Shown here: positions 1-9,370 of the stretch, piece by piece | Layout of the letters: each line of letters opens with the position of its first letter | How positions within the stretch are numbered: the stretch's first letter is position 1 | Source: Flavobacteria bacterium BBFL7 | GTDB lineage: Bacteria; Bacteroidota; Bacteroidia; Flavobacteriales; Flavobacteriaceae | Length of the DNA: 64,000 bases | Reading direction: 5' to 3' | Assembly (NCBI GenBank): GCA_000153385.1 | Contig: CH672374.1 | Span: 1,614,544 to 1,678,543, forward strand | Position numbers and translations under genes: made by a program | Notes under the pieces: model-generated | Databases searched by the model: none | What the model saw: only the letters and a program-made list of their open reading frames with translations | Told to the model about the DNA's origin: nothing

Positions 1-982
1 TTAAAGTACGGTCTCCGCCAAAATCAGCAGGATCTGTAATATGTCCAGCGTCAAATCCTTCTACTACGATGAAAGGTCTGGTTATCTCAGTTTGATTTGG
101 TCTTCTTCTTATAGTAAGTGTGGCACCGCGGTACAATCCGTTCTCCATAGTTTCATCATAGATATACACCTGTGTCTGGTCGTTGTTAATAATAGCGGCT
201 TTTTCGGCACTTTCTAGTGTAGGATCCGCTATTTGAAACTTAGAGTGACTGTAATATACCGTTCCATTAGTTCTGGTTATTTTAAAGTCCAAATCATATA
301 CTTTATTTTCATAAAAATTCAACGTCAGGTATTGATCGATGGTTATGGTTTGATAGCCGGCACCGTTATTTGCATTTAATTCTACGCTACTAATCTGATT
401 TTTAATGTTGGACAACCATGCGAGAGCTGGTAGTTGAATTTGTACGGTTTTACTATTGCTTTTTAAAGTATGTGGAGTAAATGCCACAGCTATATCAGTT
501 AAGTAAGGGTTTTGCCAGACACCATTGCTATATTTATCATCATATCTATTATCATTTACTATGATTTAATTATTTGCTAATGCAGTAGAGTCCAGTTTTT
601 GATATTCATAAGCTAGTCCAGTAAGAATGATATGATTAGGTGTGTCTTTATTTTCTTGATACACTTCTCTTGCTAGATTATAAGCAAACCTGTTATATAC
701 TGGAGTGTTAGTAGTATCAGCGACTACCTTACCCATAAATAAAGTCTTGTATATATTTCCATAGACATTGAGATCAACATAGTTGTTTTCATTTAAAACC
801 CCATTATAAGAAGGGATATCTGTGAACTCCATAGCATAGTCCAAGAGAATACCTGAATCAATTCTGTTTTTTTCAAGGTTATTAAAAATTGGATTGATAG
901 AATTTCTCCATTGATTATCGACATTAAGCTGTGCAAATAATATAGAAGGTAAAAGTGTAAGTAGTAGTAATAATTTTTTCAT
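1..982 (-). pseudogene. Secreted protein gene interrupted by an in-frame stop (3' end outside window)
   Basis: The 5' part (982 down to 566) starts with a signal peptide, MKKLLLLLTLLPSILFAQ, and runs to a TAA at 566-568. The same frame then stays open for the remaining 188 codons to the window edge, with no Met codon near its beginning, so this looks like one gene cut by a nonsense change rather than two genes. The second part contains a FIVVEGFD motif (about 45-75) that recalls alpha/beta-hydrolase-like secreted proteins of Flavobacteria; this is a weak resemblance. It lies 22 bp after a lipoprotein gene on the same strand. A base-calling error or stop readthrough cannot be excluded. I chose the Met at 982 because it begins a typical signal peptide; an upstream Met at 1027 would overlap the lipoprotein gene. 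Confidence 0.65.
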
Positions 983-1004
983 GGTGAGCTTTTTTATACT
1001 GTTT

Positions 1005-1547
1005 TTAGTTTGTGTAAAAAGAATCAAACCTTCCTTCTGTAATTTGATAAACTTGATTGTTCTCTAAGTTTAGAATTTCGAATTCAAAAGTACCTGAGAT
1101 TATTTGGTTTGTTTCGTCTAACTTAGTAATAGTGGTAGTCCCCAGATGTAGGTTGCTAGTTGTATTCTCATTAAATTCTAAACTTTGTTCATTATAAGAG
1201 AATACTATATTACCGAATAAAATTTCATTTGTGGGGTCTCCTAAAATATACTGACCGTTTTCATTGATTTGACCGTTTCCAATTATACTTATAGACTCTG
1301 GAAATCCGACATCTCGATCAAATCCAATTAATAAATTGTAAGATCCATTCACTAATTGATATTGAGCATTTACACCTCCAAATGCAAAGTAAGGTTCTCC
1401 ATTAACAAGACACCCAAAAGTACCAGCACCAGTTTGTGTAATGGGTGGTAGGCAGTCTATTCCTTGACATTCTGGAGAGTCGTCGTTTTCACAAGAAATT
1501 GTGCACAATAAAAGCATTGCGCACAAGCACATATTTAATAGTTTCAT
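1005..1547 (-). CDS. Lipoprotein, DUF6252-like
   Basis: The start at 1547 gives a lipoprotein signal peptide, MKLLNMCLCAMLLLCTISC, followed by the acidic stretch ENDD that is usual after the lipidated Cys in Bacteroidetes. An upstream in-frame Met at 1592 would add a non-signal extension and is not preferred. The mature part starts around a GTFGCLVNGEPY motif and ends in a beta-rich segment with ISGTFEFE and ITEGRFD motifs, which I associate with the DUF6252 family of small Bacteroidetes lipoproteins. Function is unknown. It is likely anchored in a membrane facing the periplasm or exterior and is probably co-transcribed with the interrupted gene downstream. Confidence 0.75.
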   Translation of the reverse strand: MKLLNMCLCAMLLLCTISCENDDSPECQGIDCLPPITQTGAGTFGCLVNGEPYFAFGGVNAQYQLVNGSYNLLIGFDRDVGFPESISIIGNGQINENGQYILGDPTNEILFGNIVFSYNEQSLEFNENTTSNLHLGTTTITKLDETNQIISGTFEFEILNLENNQVYQITEGRFDSFYTN

Positions 1548-1783
1548 AAAATTACATTTTATACAACCAGTTAGGGGAGAATTGCTGGTCATTTGATATT
1601 CTAAAATTATAGGACTTTACTGAGTCAAATGTTAAAGAGTTGTTAATATGAAACAGATTTTCTAGAAACAACCTTAAAACACTAATTTTCAATTAGTTGA
1701 TATTTTACAGATTTGTTTTGTTTAACTTCAATATAACATTGATAACAATTATTAAACATAGTTAAAGCAAGAATAAAATATAA

Positions 1784-3310
1784 CTAATCCTCAATTCTAG
1801 TTTGCAATTGCAACAACTCTTCCATATAATCTCTGGAATTGCTCAATCTAGGAATTTTATGTTGTCCACCTAGTTTGTCTTTTTCTTTGAGCCAGTTGTA
1901 GAATAAATCAGGTTGTGCGTCGTGAATTTTAAGCTCTGTAAGTGTGATGTTATTAGCTCGTTTTGCCTCATAGTCTGAGTTCACTTGCTGGAGTTCTTTA
2001 TCCAGCGTGCGAGCAAATTTTTGCAAGTCAGTAGGTTTGTGATCAAACTCGATCATCCACTCGTGAGCACCTTTTTCTTTTCCTTGCATAAAAATGGGTG
2101 CTACCGTGTAATCTTTAATACTGCATGGCACTGCTTTCATTGTTTTTTTAAGCGCAGCCTCAGCATTTTCTATGATGAGCTCTTCTCCAAAAACGTTAAT
2201 ATGGTGCTTCGTTCTACCAGTAACTTTGATATGATATGGTGCTTTGCTCGTAAAACGTACCGTATCGCCTATTTTATAACGCCACAAACCGCCATTAGTA
2301 GTAATCACTATGGCATAGTTCTCTCCTACTTCTACTTGGTCTAGTGTGATGATTTTTTCATCTGGTGTTCCATAAGTTTTCATAGGGATGAACTCATAGA
2401 AAATTCCGTAATCCAGCATTAATAGCAATTCTTTATTATCATTACTATCTTGTATGGCAAAGAATCCTTCACTGGCATTATAGGTCTCGTAATACTTGAT
2501 TTTATCGTCTGGCAACAACTTTTTATATTGATCTACATAAGGATCAAAACTCACGCCTCCATGAAAGAACACTTCCATATCAGGCCATACTTCTAGGATA
2601 TTGTTTTTTCCAGTAGTTTCTAGCACGTTATTGAGCAACACCATCATCCATGACGGTACACCAGCTAGACTAGTTACTTTCTCATTAATAGTTTCTCTTA
2701 CTATGGCAGGCATCTTCGTTTCCCAGTCAGGCATGAGAGCAATCTCATTACCTGGTGTGGAACTATAATCTGCCCAAAAAGGCATATTATCTATTAATAT
2801 AGAACTTAAATCACCAGCACTAGTACCAGCTATTTTATCTAGTTTTTTACTACCACCTAGACGCAAGCCTTTACCTCTAAACAGTTTTGAATTAGGATTA
2901 TTATTAAGATACATACATAACAAATCCTTTGCCGCTGCATAATGACAATCTTCAAGAGATTCCTGACTTACGGGTATGAACTTACTACGACTACTAGTGG
3001 TACCACTACTCATGGCAAACCATTTAATAGGTGTAGGCCATAAAATGTTGTTTTCACCATTTTTACAACGCTCAATATCATCTTGAACATCATTATAATT
3101 CCCTAATGGCACACGGTCTGCAAAATCCCGATAAGACTTCATATCTGCAAAACCATATTTTTTTCCCACTTCAGTATGACGTGCAAAACGTATCATGTCC
3201 ATCAACAGATTGTTTTGCAACTCTTGTGGATGCTTCATAAAAAGCTCCATATCATGTATGCGCTTCTTAAGAAACCACGATACTACAGAATTGATTAATG
3301 GTATAGCCAT
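1784..3310 (-). CDS. GH3 auxin-responsive promoter family protein (adenylate-forming)
   Basis: This 508-residue protein matches the bacterial GH3 family, relatives of plant acyl-amido synthetases and part of the ANL adenylating superfamily. The ATP-binding motif SSGTTSSRSK is at residues 101-110, and a YNASEGFF motif in the middle corresponds to the second nucleotide-binding motif. The substrate in Bacteroidetes is not known; a carboxylic acid activated to an acyl-adenylate is expected from the family. No signal peptide is present, so it is probably cytoplasmic. It is divergent from the DUF2797 gene with 62 bp between them, and its downstream side is a 190-bp gap without recognisable features. 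Length is normal for the family. Confidence 0.88.
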   Translation of the reverse strand: MAIPLINSVVSWFLKKRIHDMELFMKHPQELQNNLLMDMIRFARHTEVGKKYGFADMKSYRDFADRVPLGNYNDVQDDIERCKNGENNILWPTPIKWFAMSSGTTSSRSKFIPVSQESLEDCHYAAAKDLLCMYLNNNPNSKLFRGKGLRLGGSKKLDKIAGTSAGDLSSILIDNMPFWADYSSTPGNEIALMPDWETKMPAIVRETINEKVTSLAGVPSWMMVLLNNVLETTGKNNILEVWPDMEVFFHGGVSFDPYVDQYKKLLPDDKIKYYETYNASEGFFAIQDSNDNKELLLMLDYGIFYEFIPMKTYGTPDEKIITLDQVEVGENYAIVITTNGGLWRYKIGDTVRFTSKAPYHIKVTGRTKHHINVFGEELIIENAEAALKKTMKAVPCSIKDYTVAPIFMQGKEKGAHEWMIEFDHKPTDLQKFARTLDKELQQVNSDYEAKRANNITLTELKIHDAQPDLFYNWLKEKDKLGGQHKIPRLSNSRDYMEELLQLQTRIED

Positions 3311-3372
3311 AAAGCCGAAAAAACTTGGGTATTTTTACCGTACTAAAATACTACTAAAAACATAAAGCGACT

Positions 3373-4167
3373 ATGCTGGTTACAGGAACCTTACGTAAAA
3401 TGCAGACTGAACTTCAAGAAACCGTTCAATACTATTGGGTTTTTAAAGACAACTTTATACATGTCAACCAGCTGCTCGATAAAAAAATCCATATCAAGCA
3501 TGTCGCAAATGAATGTCTTAATTGCGGCCTAGATAAGAAAATATGGCGTCAGGGATTTTGCTATGATTGTTTTACTAGTGCACCACAAGCTGGCGACTGG
3601 ATCATGAAACCAGAACTGAGTCGTGCCCATTTAGACGAGGAAGATCGTGATCTAGAGTATGAGAAAAAAGTACAGCTTAAACCGCACATCGTATACCTAG
3701 CAAATTCCAGCAATGTAAAAGTAGGTGTCACTCGCAAAACGCAAGTACCGACTCGATGGATTGATCAAGGTGCACATGAGGCAATTGCTATTTTAGAAAC
3801 GCCTAATCGCTACCTAGCTGGAATTGCTGAGGTTGCCCTAAAAGATCACGTAGCAGACAAGACCAATTGGAGAAAAATGCTGACCAATGATATTGAAGAT
3901 GTTGATTTATTACGCTTTCGCGAAAGCGTCATAGAACACATCCCTGAGGAAGCAAAAGAGTATATTCTAGCACCAGAAAACGAGATGCATATCAACTTTC
4001 CTGTATTACAATACCCAGCAAAGGTGAAAACGGTAAACCTTTCTAAAACACCAGAACACAGCGGAATCGTAAAAGGAATTAAAGGTCAATATCTAATTTT
4101 TGAAGATGGCCACGTCATGAATGTACGCAGCCATGAAGGTTATGTGGTGGACCTAACTATTGATTAA
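3373..4167 (+). CDS. DUF2797 domain protein
   Basis: A 264-residue protein of the DUF2797 family. Two CxxC pairs (Cys48/51 and Cys63/66) probably form a zinc site. The following segment, with IVYLANSSNVKVGVTR and PTRWIDQGA, resembles a GIY-YIG-like core, which is the known impression for this family; activity is unknown. The palindrome CGCTTTCGCGAAAGCG lies inside the gene and encodes RFRES at residues 181-185. The stop overlaps the 3' end of the convergent AsmA gene by 4 bp. An internal Met at residue 10 is a possible alternative start. Confidence 0.85.
   Translation: MLVTGTLRKMQTELQETVQYYWVFKDNFIHVNQLLDKKIHIKHVANECLNCGLDKKIWRQGFCYDCFTSAPQAGDWIMKPELSRAHLDEEDRDLEYEKKVQLKPHIVYLANSSNVKVGVTRKTQVPTRWIDQGAHEAIAILETPNRYLAGIAEVALKDHVADKTNWRKMLTNDIEDVDLLRFRESVIEHIPEEAKEYILAPENEMHINFPVLQYPAKVKTVNLSKTPEHSGIVKGIKGQYLIFEDGHVMNVRSHEGYVVDLTID
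3913..3928. repeat. Palindrome A, copy 1 (in DUF2797 gene, RFRES)
   Basis: Perfect CGCTTTCGCGAAAGCG, extended to 18 bp by flanking A and T. Confidence 0.95.
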
Positions 4168-6878
4168 GACTTTTTCTTTTTAAATAAATTATTTAAAATA
4201 TTTCCGGCAGCTTCTTTTACTTTGTCCTCTGCCTCTTCCTTTGCTTTACCTATAGCGGTAGTATCTTTAGGTTTTGTGACTGCGGTAGAGTCCTTTAGTT
4301 GAGTTTGCGTGGTATCGCTAGGCTTTTTATTACCTGTAATTGCATCTTTAATACCATCTAATGGGTTTTTACCACCTAATATATCAGTAACAGCATCGTC
4401 GAGTGTTTCTTTACCTTTATCTTTAATACGAGCCTTTTGTATCTCAACGATTTGATTTGTTAAGTTTTTAACGGCGAGATCTAGATTTAAATCTACATTA
4501 GGTTTCATAAACGATCCTGATAATTGAACAGGTATCGGTACTGATATTTTATCAATATCCTCATCACTTAACTTAGACAATAATGCAGCACCATCAGTAC
4601 CTAAATATCTGGCTGGCACATTTAAATCTAGTTTATAACTCATATCATTAGTTAAGCTATGTGCTCCACTAGCGGTAATTTTAATATCCTTGATATTAAA
4701 ATCGAAAGGTGTAATTTGAACAGCTCCATCTTTAAAAGTAACCTTAGTCACTAGGTCTGAAAGTTTCAGATCATCTAGATTAATAAAATTAAGGCGATCA
4801 TCTAGTTTTGCAATTAATGGCGCTTTATTCTTATCGATTTCTCTAGTTAATAATTGTGCAATAGCATCACCAGTAAGACTACTGATTATAGGTGTAAGGT
4901 CATTGTTTAGTTGACCATTTAAATTAATCTCTGTATTTATCTTTCCTTTTAATGCCTGTATAATAGGCACTAACTTTTGGAACATTTCAAATCCTTCAAA
5001 AGATTGAGCAATATCTAGATCATTCATATCTAGCGCCATGTTAAATAATGGCGTATCACCTTTAGTAGTAACAGATCCATTAAGACCGATGTTACCGTTA
5101 AAAATATCTGTAGTGGTATTATTTAGAGTTAGTGTTTCATCCCTAACCAAAGCAAGACCTTTTACATTAGTCAAAGTAAGATTATCATACAACACTTTAT
5201 TTGCGTTAAATGACATATCTGCATTGAGAAATGAAGGTATTTTTATAGCCTCTGTAGTAGCCGCTGCAGAATTTGCACTACTTGTTTCAATAGTCTCAAC
5301 TTCTGCCTCGGTCATAAAATCAGAAGTGTCGAACTGATTAGAATCTACTTTAAAACTTCCTTTAAGGTCTTGATCTTTAAACAAGAATCCCATTAAATTA
5401 CTTATCGTACCGTTTGCTGCAAAATCTGTGTTTCCTGTTTTTGCTTTAAAGTTATCGAGCTTGATCCTAGTATTATTCATATCAAGATCTGCACGCTCTA
5501 TGTAAAGTGGATTTTTTAAATCTGCACTGGCATAATTAAAGTCAGTAAGGCTTGCGGTTCCTTTAGTATTGATGTTTTCATAGCGCTCCTGTTCTACACT
5601 GTTCATGTCAAACTTTGTAGACACGTCCGCTACTAAAGTACCGTCCAGATTCATATCATCTCCCATAGGGAAAGCATCTGATAAGTTTCCTAAATTCAAC
5701 GTTCCGTCCAGGTTTAAATCTACCAGCATATTAGTAGTCAAGTTGCGTATGAGTGCATTTCCTTTCAATCGATCTTGACCTATATTAAAAGCAACATTCC
5801 CTATTCTGACATAGGTATCTTCTGCAAGACCGGTTGTATTTTTTATCTGTGTATCAATATCAATTTTTGTAACACTTTGCGGTAAGTCAGGATATTTAAA
5901 AGAGGCGTTATTAGAGCTAATATTGATGTCTAGCTTTGGTATATGCACATCGTCTACCATTCCATTAATAACACCATTAACCGTAAAATCACCAGTGGTG
6001 GTAATACCGTCCAAATTTTTACGATAAACCTCTGGAATGACTGCAAAGAAATTTTTAAAATCAGAACTGGGTGTTTTAAACGCTAGGTCTACCATCGTAC
6101 CATCTTCTACCATTTGCACATAACCGTCGAGGTTTAACTTGAGATCATTAATTAAAGCCTCATTTTCTTGAAGTGTATATTTCTGATTTGCGAGATCCAT
6201 TAAAATATCTGCATCTAGCTCTACTTGCTGACCAGATAAATACTCTACATCATCAAGCCCATAGAAAACCTGAGCACTAGTTTCAGTATCTAATGTACTA
6301 CTGTCTAAAGAGAAATCTCCATTCCCTGAATGTGTCAGGTTCATTAATCTTAATTTATTTTTGGTGGCTATGTCTTCATAACTGAAGTCAGAATTGTTAA
6401 TCTCATAGTGATTTAAATCAAAACTAAAACCTGCAGTCGTATCTTGTGGCTCTTCTACGACAACCGCGGTAGAGTCCACCTTTGCAATATCCCAACTAGC
6501 TTTACCATCTTCATTTACTTTAAGTCTCGAGATCGCATCGTTAATGACTAATTCATTGATATGTATAGGATCAGAAGCATCATTAAATAAATCACCTACT
6601 GGTAAATCTAGTTTCACTTCCTTACCGTAAAAAAGAGTATCGCCTTCAAATGGAGCTTTATTAATAATCGATAATTCATCAATCTGTAATCTAGCATCTG
6701 GAAAGGCTCTAAACAAACTCAAATCAACCTCTGCAAACTCAACCTGAGCATCTAATGCACCATTCAATTTATTTTTAATGATAGTTGCGATTTGGTCTTT
6801 AAACAAAAACGGCGCGGCAACTAAAAGCACGACTACAGCCAGTAAAAAAACACCTAATATTTTAAAAAACTTTTTCAT
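4164..6878 (-). CDS. AsmA family protein
   Basis: This 904-residue protein has one N-terminal membrane anchor (about residues 5-25), then a long beta-rich body with the AsmA-type start (KDQIATIIKNKLN) and a C-terminal AsmA_2-like region. AsmA-like proteins are now viewed as bridge-like lipid carriers between inner and outer membrane; that role is inferred from the family. The last about 90 residues are a low-complexity Lys/Asp/Thr tail with repeated KDTT and KDST-like units, probably disordered. Its ATG overlaps the stop of the upstream queuosine-precursor transporter gene by one base (TAATG), which suggests translational coupling. Confidence 0.88.
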   Translation of the reverse strand: MKKFFKILGVFLLAVVVLLVAAPFLFKDQIATIIKNKLNGALDAQVEFAEVDLSLFRAFPDARLQIDELSIINKAPFEGDTLFYGKEVKLDLPVGDLFNDASDPIHINELVINDAISRLKVNEDGKASWDIAKVDSTAVVVEEPQDTTAGFSFDLNHYEINNSDFSYEDIATKNKLRLMNLTHSGNGDFSLDSSTLDTETSAQVFYGLDDVEYLSGQQVELDADILMDLANQKYTLQENEALINDLKLNLDGYVQMVEDGTMVDLAFKTPSSDFKNFFAVIPEVYRKNLDGITTTGDFTVNGVINGMVDDVHIPKLDINISSNNASFKYPDLPQSVTKIDIDTQIKNTTGLAEDTYVRIGNVAFNIGQDRLKGNALIRNLTTNMLVDLNLDGTLNLGNLSDAFPMGDDMNLDGTLVADVSTKFDMNSVEQERYENINTKGTASLTDFNYASADLKNPLYIERADLDMNNTRIKLDNFKAKTGNTDFAANGTISNLMGFLFKDQDLKGSFKVDSNQFDTSDFMTEAEVETIETSSANSAAATTEAIKIPSFLNADMSFNANKVLYDNLTLTNVKGLALVRDETLTLNNTTTDIFNGNIGLNGSVTTKGDTPLFNMALDMNDLDIAQSFEGFEMFQKLVPIIQALKGKINTEINLNGQLNNDLTPIISSLTGDAIAQLLTREIDKNKAPLIAKLDDRLNFINLDDLKLSDLVTKVTFKDGAVQITPFDFNIKDIKITASGAHSLTNDMSYKLDLNVPARYLGTDGAALLSKLSDEDIDKISVPIPVQLSGSFMKPNVDLNLDLAVKNLTNQIVEIQKARIKDKGKETLDDAVTDILGGKNPLDGIKDAITGNKKPSDTTQTQLKDSTAVTKPKDTTAIGKAKEEAEDKVKEAAGNILNNLFKKKKS

Positions 6879-7576
6879 TAATCTATTTTAATTTCTTCTC
6901 CTATATCTAATTTGAATAACCTTCTAAAAACATATACACCTAGATATAATAACGGTGTATCGATTAACGCTACCAATATTTTAAACAAAAATCCAGCACC
7001 TAAAAGTGGCCAGAATCGTTCCCACGGTATCACGTCATAGTAACATAACAATAATAAAACACTCATAGTGTCAACAAACTGTGAAAATATGGTACTTGCG
7101 TTATTGCGCAGCCATAACATTTTCCCTTTTGTCAACCGTTTCCAGAAATGATAAATCTGTATATCTACAAACTGAGCAAATAAATAAGCTAACATACTCG
7201 CGATTACAGCAATAGTTGTTGCCCCAAAAACCTTATTAAACACATCATCCTTAATCGCCGAAAAATCTGTTGCCGGAGCGGCATCGGCAACATAAATAAT
7301 TCCTAAGCTAAATACTGATGCAAAAATGCCTGCAAGTACTAGATCATTTGCTTTACGTCTTCCATATATCTCACTCACTAAATCTGTAATAAGAAATGTA
7401 ATAGGATAAGGTAATAAACCTACCGATATCTCAAAATTGAATAGCCCTAACGGATTCCAATAAAAAAACTTTTGAAAAATAAGATTAGATACTACAAGCG
7501 AACATATAAACAATGCCGCTAGAACTAAATAAATCCGATTTGCCTTGCGCAAATCTGCGCCCAAAAGAGTTTTCAT
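6878..7576 (-). CDS. Queuosine precursor transporter (YhhQ/DUF165 family)
   Basis: A 232-residue integral membrane protein with about six hydrophobic segments. The block PYPITFLITDLVSEIYGRRKA and the later WLRNNASTIFSQFVDT are typical of the YhhQ/QPTR family, which takes up preQ0 or preQ1 for tRNA queuosine. The substrate is inferred from the family. The gene overlaps the AsmA gene by one base (TAATG) and is divergent from the folK fusion gene, with a gap of only about 60 bp, so the two promoters must be close or overlap. Confidence 0.9.
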   Translation of the reverse strand: MKTLLGADLRKANRIYLVLAALFICSLVVSNLIFQKFFYWNPLGLFNFEISVGLLPYPITFLITDLVSEIYGRRKANDLVLAGIFASVFSLGIIYVADAAPATDFSAIKDDVFNKVFGATTIAVIASMLAYLFAQFVDIQIYHFWKRLTKGKMLWLRNNASTIFSQFVDTMSVLLLLCYYDVIPWERFWPLLGAGFLFKILVALIDTPLLYLGVYVFRRLFKLDIGEEIKID

Positions 7577-7639
7577 ATTAATGTAAAAGTAGCTTTTAGG
7601 CTGCGTATAATTCCTTAATTTGCTGCAAAATTTTTAGAC

Positions 7640-8773
7640 ATCAGTTCAAATCATAACCATAAGATATTCATTGCTTTAGGTAGTAATCTAGGAGATCGTG
7701 AGAAGCATCTTCTTGATGCCGCACGACTTATTGAGAGCACACTGGGCTTGATTATTAAAACGGCTCCGGTTTATGAAGTGCCTGCAGCAGGTTTTACTGG
7801 CAGGAATTTCTTAAACACCTGTATTCTAGTTCACAGTCATAAAAATCCACTAGAGACCATCACCATATTACAACAGATTGAACGTGATCTAGGTCGCGTT
7901 CCTAGAAGCGGTGATACTTATGAGGATCGTGTTATAGATTTAGACATATTACTATTTGATGATCAAATTATCAATACTGATTCATTGCAAGTGCCGCATC
8001 CTAGAATGGAAAAACGTTCATTTGTAATGCAGCCTCTTGCCGCAATAGCTGGTAAGGTATATCATCCAGTATTAAAAAAGAGTATACAAGAAATTACAGA
8101 TTCCTTAGAGTCATTAAACAACAAGGTTAGTTTTGAGATTCCGCTTTCGCGAAAGCGTTATCCTATAACCGATATCAATTTTATAGCCATTGAAGGAAAC
8201 ATAGGCTCTGGGAAAACGAGCTTATCTCATAAAATCGCTGAAGATTTTAATGGTAAGCAAGTCCTAGAACGATTTGCAGACAACCCATTTCTGCCTCTAT
8301 TTTATAAAGATACCGAAAGGTATGCGTTCCCGCTTGAGATGTCTTTTCTCGCAGATCGTTATCAACAATTAAGTGATGACGTGGCGCAACAAGATCTATT
8401 TTCAGAATTTACGGTTGCAGATTATTATGTTATTAAATCTCTTATATTCAGTAAAATAACTCTTGAAAAAGAAGAATACTCCTTGTACAAACGACTGTTT
8501 AATATGATGTATAAAGAACTGGTTAAACCAGATTTATATATTTATTTATATCAGACAGAAGATCGTTTACTGCAAAATATTAAAAAGCGTGGCCGTGATT
8601 ATGAGCAAAATATCGAGGCCAGTTACTTATCTCAAATCCAGCAAGGTTATGCAGATTTTATAAGATCTCAACAGGATTTAAAAATTAAGGTTATCGATGT
8701 GACAGACCTTGACTTTGTAAATAATCAAGAAGATTATTTAAAAGTACTAGAACAAATTACCTCAGCTATTTAA
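7640..8773 (+). CDS. folK: HPPK (FolK) fused to deoxynucleoside kinase
   Basis: Two enzymes are fused. The N-terminal half is 6-hydroxymethyl-7,8-dihydropterin pyrophosphokinase of folate synthesis: GSNLGDR (7679-7699), YEDRVIDLDILLFDD and PHPRMEKRSFV. The C-terminal half is a deoxynucleoside kinase with P-loop EGNIGSGKTS and the ADRYQQL motif. The frame contains no ATG, GTG or TTG between the stop at 7616-7618 and the GSNLGDR motif. The first standard start, TTG at 7748, would remove essential FolK sequence, so I propose a rare start, most simply ATC at 7640 (the next codons read SSNHNHKIFIALGSN). The linker between the enzymes carries the palindrome, read as LSRKR. The stop overlaps the convergent methyltransferase gene by 4 bp. 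Confidence 0.8.
   Translation: MSSNHNHKIFIALGSNLGDREKHLLDAARLIESTLGLIIKTAPVYEVPAAGFTGRNFLNTCILVHSHKNPLETITILQQIERDLGRVPRSGDTYEDRVIDLDILLFDDQIINTDSLQVPHPRMEKRSFVMQPLAAIAGKVYHPVLKKSIQEITDSLESLNNKVSFEIPLSRKRYPITDINFIAIEGNIGSGKTSLSHKIAEDFNGKQVLERFADNPFLPLFYKDTERYAFPLEMSFLADRYQQLSDDVAQQDLFSEFTVADYYVIKSLIFSKITLEKEEYSLYKRLFNMMYKELVKPDLYIYLYQTEDRLLQNIKKRGRDYEQNIEASYLSQIQQGYADFIRSQQDLKIKVIDVTDLDFVNNQEDYLKVLEQITSAI
8142..8157. repeat. Palindrome A, copy 2 (in folK fusion linker, LSRKR)
   Basis: Perfect copy between the FolK and kinase domains. Confidence 0.95.
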
Positions 8774-9297
8774 GAATTGAGTTTATAGAACAAATCATAG
8801 ATTACAATTCCTGTACATACTGAGATATTTAAGGAATGTTTTGTACCATATTGCTCTAGCTCAATGACAGTATCACAAGAGTCTACAACCTCTTGCTGAA
8901 CACCTTTTACCTCATTACCCATAACTACCGCTACTTTTTTAGTAGATGGCTTAAAACCGCGCAAACTGACTGAATCTTCTGCTTGTTCAATAGCACAAGT
9001 AGTTACTCCTTGCTCATTAAGCTCTTTAATTATATCAATGGTGTGATCGCGATATTCCCAGGCGACCGTTTCTGTCGCGCCCAATGCGGTTTTTCTAATA
9101 TCTTTATGTGGCGGTTGTGCTGTGATACCACACAGATATATTTTTTCTACTCGATAAGCATCAGCACTACGGAAAACAGAACCAATATTATTGAGACTGC
9201 GCACATTATCTAATACAATGATAAGCGGTGTTTTATCGCTTTCGCGGAAGCGATCTACCGACAACCGATCTAATTCTTCATTAAGTAATTTTCTCAT
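8770..9297 (-). CDS. TrmH/SpoU-family RNA methyltransferase
   Basis: A 175-residue SPOUT methyltransferase. The three family motifs are visible: LDNVRSLNNIGSVFRSADA (motif 1), VVMGNEVKGV (motif 2) and LEQYGTKHSLNISVCTGIVIYDL (motif 3, forming the trefoil-knot SAM site). It lacks the N-terminal substrate-binding domain of full-length RlmB, so its target, tRNA or rRNA 2'-O-ribose, cannot be named. Residues 16-20 are RFRES, encoded by a one-mismatch copy of the palindrome just before the catalytic domain. It is convergent with folK and follows a terminator of the upstream sprF-like gene, so it probably has its own promoter. Confidence 0.9.
   Translation of the reverse strand: MRKLLNEELDRLSVDRFRESDKTPLIIVLDNVRSLNNIGSVFRSADAYRVEKIYLCGITAQPPHKDIRKTALGATETVAWEYRDHTIDIIKELNEQGVTTCAIEQAEDSVSLRGFKPSTKKVAVVMGNEVKGVQQEVVDSCDTVIELEQYGTKHSLNISVCTGIVIYDLFYKLNS
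9237..9252. repeat. Palindrome A, copy 3 (in TrmH gene, RFRES)
   Basis: CGCTTTCGCGGAAGCG, one mismatch; the amino acids are unchanged. Confidence 0.85.
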
Positions 9298-9321
9298 ATC
9301 AAGATGAAAATATTTTTGAAA

Positions 9322-9353
9322 CTAAAAAAGGACTGCTTTCACAGTCCTTTTAG
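9322..9353 (-). terminator. Rho-independent terminator after PorP/SprF gene
   Basis: Arms AAAAGGACTG (9326-9335) and CAGTCCTTTT (9342-9351) with a 6-nt loop, flanked by a run of A on the plus strand that gives a U-tract on the minus transcript. Confidence 0.85.
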
Positions 9354-9370
9354 TTTGAATATAAATAGTA

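Noticed and set aside
7748-7750. TTG start for the folK fusion
   Set aside because: It would delete GSNLGDR and the first strand of FolK, although that sequence is present and in frame just upstream.
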